Source of the DNA: Candidatus Brevibacterium intestinigallinarum
Lineage (GTDB): Bacteria; Actinomycetota; Actinomycetes; Actinomycetales; Brevibacteriaceae
DNA length: 5,315 nt
NCBI GenBank assembly: GCA_019117325.1
Contig: DWZY01000389.1
Span: 1-5,315, forward strand
Direction of reading: 5' to 3'
Within the stretch, counting starts at the first letter, position 1. The number at the start of each line of letters is the position of its first letter. Made by a program: the position numbers and the translations under genes. The notes under the pieces are model-generated. The model searched no databases. It was given only the letters and a program-made list of their open reading frames with translations, and had not been told where the DNA came from. Shown piece after piece: positions 4,922-5,315 of this stretch.

Positions 4922-5315
4922 GATCGTGAGCATGAGGGTGTCCGCGCTCATGACGGCCGCGTCGTTCCGCAGATCCTCGATGAGCTCGTCCGGCTCACCC
5001 ACGTACGTGCGACCGAAGGTGGAGCGGAATCCGTCGATGATGCCCACCTGATCCGACCCCTGCCCTTGTCGCAGCTGGTAGAACTGCTGGTCCTCCGCCG
5101 TCACCACGGGGAAGACGCTGCGGCTGACGGACACGCGCGGGGTGTGCGCGTGCCCGGCGCTCGCCCACTCCTGGCGATAGAGGTCGATCTGCTCCGCCTG
5201 CAGATCGCCGAAGGCCTGCCCGGTCGCCTCCGTCAGCAGCGTCGAGCTCATGAGATTGACGCCCTTGTGCGCGGCCCAGACCGCGGTGTCCCGCGACCCG
5301 GCACCCCACCACAGT
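4802..5315 (-). CDS. LLM-class flavin-dependent oxidoreductase, C-terminal half (5' end outside window)
   Basis: This is the last 170 residues of a luciferase-like (TIM-barrel) flavin monooxygenase/reductase; such proteins have about 340. LWWGAGSRDTAVWAAHKGVN, then LMSSTLL, is the family's barrel strand and flavin phosphate-binding region. PRVSVSRSVFPVV and later FGRTYVGEPDELIEDLRNDA and ADTLMLTIPSQLG follow in the expected order. Near the right edge the frame stays open through the ATG at 5251, so that ATG is internal, not the start. The substrate is unknown. The last 40 codons (4802-4921) differ from the rest: they are richer in A/T and use codons such as TTT, TGT and CAT. The sequence reads QLGVAFCVHILESF where relatives usually have QLGVDFN or similar. 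A diverged copy of the same end lies at 3733-3852, implying the gene end was swapped or duplicated. Activity of this version is uncertain. Confidence 0.9.
   Translation of the reverse strand, partial: LWWGAGSRDTAVWAAHKGVNLMSSTLLTEATGQAFGDLQAEQIDLYRQEWASAGHAHTPRVSVSRSVFPVVTAEDQQFYQLRQGQGSDQVGIIDGFRSTFGRTYVGEPDELIEDLRNDAAVMSADTLMLTIPSQLGVAFCVHILESFAKHVAPALGWKPNWEGKVEGNAI

Overview
The window looks like chromosomal DNA of a high-GC actinobacterium, probably Micrococcales-like. A 60-base sample inside putP (3001-3060) is 44/60 G+C, codons favour G/C at third positions, and the TPP riboswitch has the actinobacterial layout with an extra P3a hairpin. I cannot name a genus. Every gene I can support lies on the minus strand, so transcription runs from the right edge to the left.

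Right to left: (1) the C-terminal half of an LLM-class (luciferase-like) flavin-dependent oxidoreductase, cut by the right edge (4802-5315). (2) A lower-GC two-gene cassette: a four-helix membrane protein (4203-4703) whose stop overlaps the start (ATGA) of a small winged-helix regulator (3862-4206). (3) A second, diverged copy of the last ~40 codons of the LLM gene (3733-3861), without a start codon and directly behind the regulator's stop. The cassette therefore sits between two versions of the same gene end. (4) A full-length sodium/proline symporter, putP (2132-3637), ended by a perfect 14-bp hairpin. (5) A Phd/YefM-type antitoxin (1728-1976) with a TGTACA-centred palindromic operator, followed by a RelE/ParE-type toxin reduced to 38 codons by an apparent in-frame internal deletion (1602-1718). 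(6) A TPP riboswitch (about 1416-1508) directly upstream of a second sodium:solute symporter family gene (1-1414), cut by the left edge.

The clearest biological inference is in the last unit. The TPP aptamer covers the ribosome binding site of an SSS-family transporter of otherwise unpredictable substrate, making it a candidate importer of thiamine or a thiamine precursor (a ThiV-type role). PutP would import proline with Na+. The toxin-antitoxin locus appears to survive as an antitoxin with a dead toxin. The regulator/membrane-protein cassette looks like an acquired module that replaced the end of the LLM gene. I see no tRNA, rRNA, CRISPR array, transposase or integrase. No stretch over 300 bases lacks a gene.
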